64,000 nt of DNA from Strongylocentrotus purpuratus (taxonomy: Eukaryota; Echinodermata; Echinoidea; Camarodonta; Strongylocentrotidae): contig NW_022145611.1 in NCBI RefSeq assembly GCF_000002235.5, positions 2,470,754-2,534,753 on the forward strand, given 5' to 3'. Positions 62,789 to 64,000 of this stretch are shown here, piece by piece (positions within the stretch are counted from its first letter, which is position 1; each line of letters begins with the position of its first letter). A program made the position numbers and the translations under genes. Below the pieces are notes generated by a model. It was given only the letters and a program-made list of their open reading frames with translations. It was not told the DNA's origin and did not search any database.

Positions 62789-62877
62789 CAGAGTAAGAGA
62801 GAGGGAGATAGAGAGATAGATAGAGAGAGAGAGAGAGAGGGGGGGAGAAGAAAAGGGAGAGATAGAGAGAAAAAGAT
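62789..62877. repeat. GA-rich microsatellite
   Basis: GA and GATA units with a short G run at 62838-62845. A GCGC alternating run lies just upstream at 62765-62772. Confidence 0.95.
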
Positions 62878-63414
62878 TAAACACATGAAGAGAAACGTGG
62901 AGAATGACACAAAAGGTGAAAATGGAATTATGGCAGTGTGAATAGTTGTAGGTGTGTGTAAAGGTGTAAGTACGAACTCCTGCTTTGTTAGCTTAACACC
63001 TGCGTAAGAGTCAGAAGTCCAGGAAAAAACATTCAAAAATAGTTTAAATAGCTCAAGCTAGACAAATTCCGCAACCCAAAGTCTGCATGTAAATCCGTCA
63101 AGAGACGAATACACACTTTAATAGCAAGGTCGTCCGACTATCATTTCATAAAAAACAACTCCCAAAACTTGTTTTGCTAGCTCAAGTCCATCTCCCTGTC
63201 CTCCTTTGAGGATTGCTTTGATTACATACATTTATCAATATGAAGGCAGACTGTTCTTGGCTTTCATTTGATGCCAAGAGAATGTCATGAAAATCCACCT
63301 GCTGCACGAAGATTATAATATAAACCACGTCACATCCTCTCCTGATCCGAAAGCAGGTACCAGATTTTCCACTTGATTCGCTCACGATGTAGCGTTGGAT
63401 TTTTATTAATAAGT

Positions 63415-63500
63415 ATTGACCCGCGGCGGCCTTATTTTGATAAAGTGGGCCTCCCCGGGGTGGTGGCCTGTCTACATACCGCTCCGGGCGCGTAATTAAA
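63415..63500. other. Small GC-rich, CpG-dense patch
   Basis: CCCGCGGCGG, GGGCCTCCCCGGGG and GCTCCGGGCGCG fall within 85 bases of otherwise AT-rich DNA, next to TAATTAAA. No open frame or RNA was recognised. It may be regulatory or the edge of a gene beyond the window. Confidence 0.3.
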
Positions 63501-64000
63501 CTTGTCAGACGATGAAATAAATTCGCTACGGTCTGACAATGTAAAACTCTTGATTAAATCAAGGTATTACGATCAAAAATACTCTTTCCTGTCTATTTCA
63601 CGGTCACTTCAACCGAGTTTCGACTATTTCAAAATTCACAACAGTATCGGTACGCCCCCAAAATCAATTGTTAATTTAACTTTGATTCTAGTTTGACGAA
63701 TTATAATTCTTAGCAGCTGCTGAAGTGTTCTTTAACAAAAATACACGTAATAACATACCGCCATTTATCTTAATATTCGTCTTTCCTCAATTGCATTTGT
63801 TCATATGAACACAAATTATGAACACTAGTTGCCATTACTGCTTTTTAAGTTTACACGATAAATAACAACAAAAAACAACAATTACAACAACGAAACTAAT
63901 GTGGATTCCTAAAAGATTTTAGTAACATAATTATACATTTTTTCTTGCAATATAAAAATAATTTGTAAATAAAATACATTAGGATGTTCCTTCGACTCTG
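63501..64000. other. AT-rich window end
   Basis: No feature recognised. A short open frame at 63502-63696 has no supporting evidence. Confidence 0.4.

Noticed and set aside
1-64000. LTR retroelement, Polinton, CRISPR array, rRNA genes
   Set aside because: Looked for matching protein motifs, paired long direct repeats and spaced repeat arrays; none found.

Overview
The window looks like nuclear DNA of a deuterostome invertebrate, most likely a sea urchin or another echinoderm. The evidence is AT-rich intron-bearing DNA, several (ATT)n-tailed tRNA-derived SINEs that share a CTCCACCCAGGTG core, many short terminal-inverted-repeat elements, and long GA, CA and GAA microsatellites. The species call is an inference from repeat style and protein similarity. 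No search was run.

Region 1 (1-17.7 kb, + strand): the 3' part of a phospholipase C beta gene. Thirteen exons between 607 and 15524 join in one open frame and give about 767 residues: the end of the catalytic Y domain, a C2 domain, a Ser/Pro/Glu-rich linker, a Lys/Glu-rich helical C-terminal domain, an Asn/Gly-rich tail and a C-terminal PDZ-ligand-like Thr-Lys-Leu. The N-terminal half lies upstream of the window. One intron uses a GC donor, and one linker exon is symmetric and so skippable. The introns hold a Helentron-related element with 151-bp tandem repeats, a SINE, an 11-bp minisatellite and MITEs. A long AT-rich 3' untranslated region probably follows.

Region 2 (17.7-50 kb): gene-poor DNA with no convincing intact gene. 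It contains a decayed LINE reverse-transcriptase 3' end (24.75-25.69 kb, minus), several MITE families, SINEs, microsatellites, three of the four copies of an unassigned ~200-bp dispersed repeat, a TTAA-flanked 544-bp inverted-repeat element and a possible Cys-rich host-gene remnant near 38.3 kb.

Region 3 (50.0-53.4 kb, minus strand): a single-exon gene for a 627-residue, about 12-segment membrane protein that best fits the otopetrin proton-channel family. Its 5' flank contains a diverged direct duplication of about 185 bp.

Region 4 (53.4-64 kb): gene-poor DNA with GA, CA and TA microsatellites, the fourth copy of the dispersed repeat, and a small GC-rich patch near 63.4 kb. No LTR retrovirus-like element, Polinton, CRISPR array, rRNA gene or intact tRNA gene was recognised. 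The two genes are unrelated in sequence, and nothing in the window links their functions beyond both acting at membranes.
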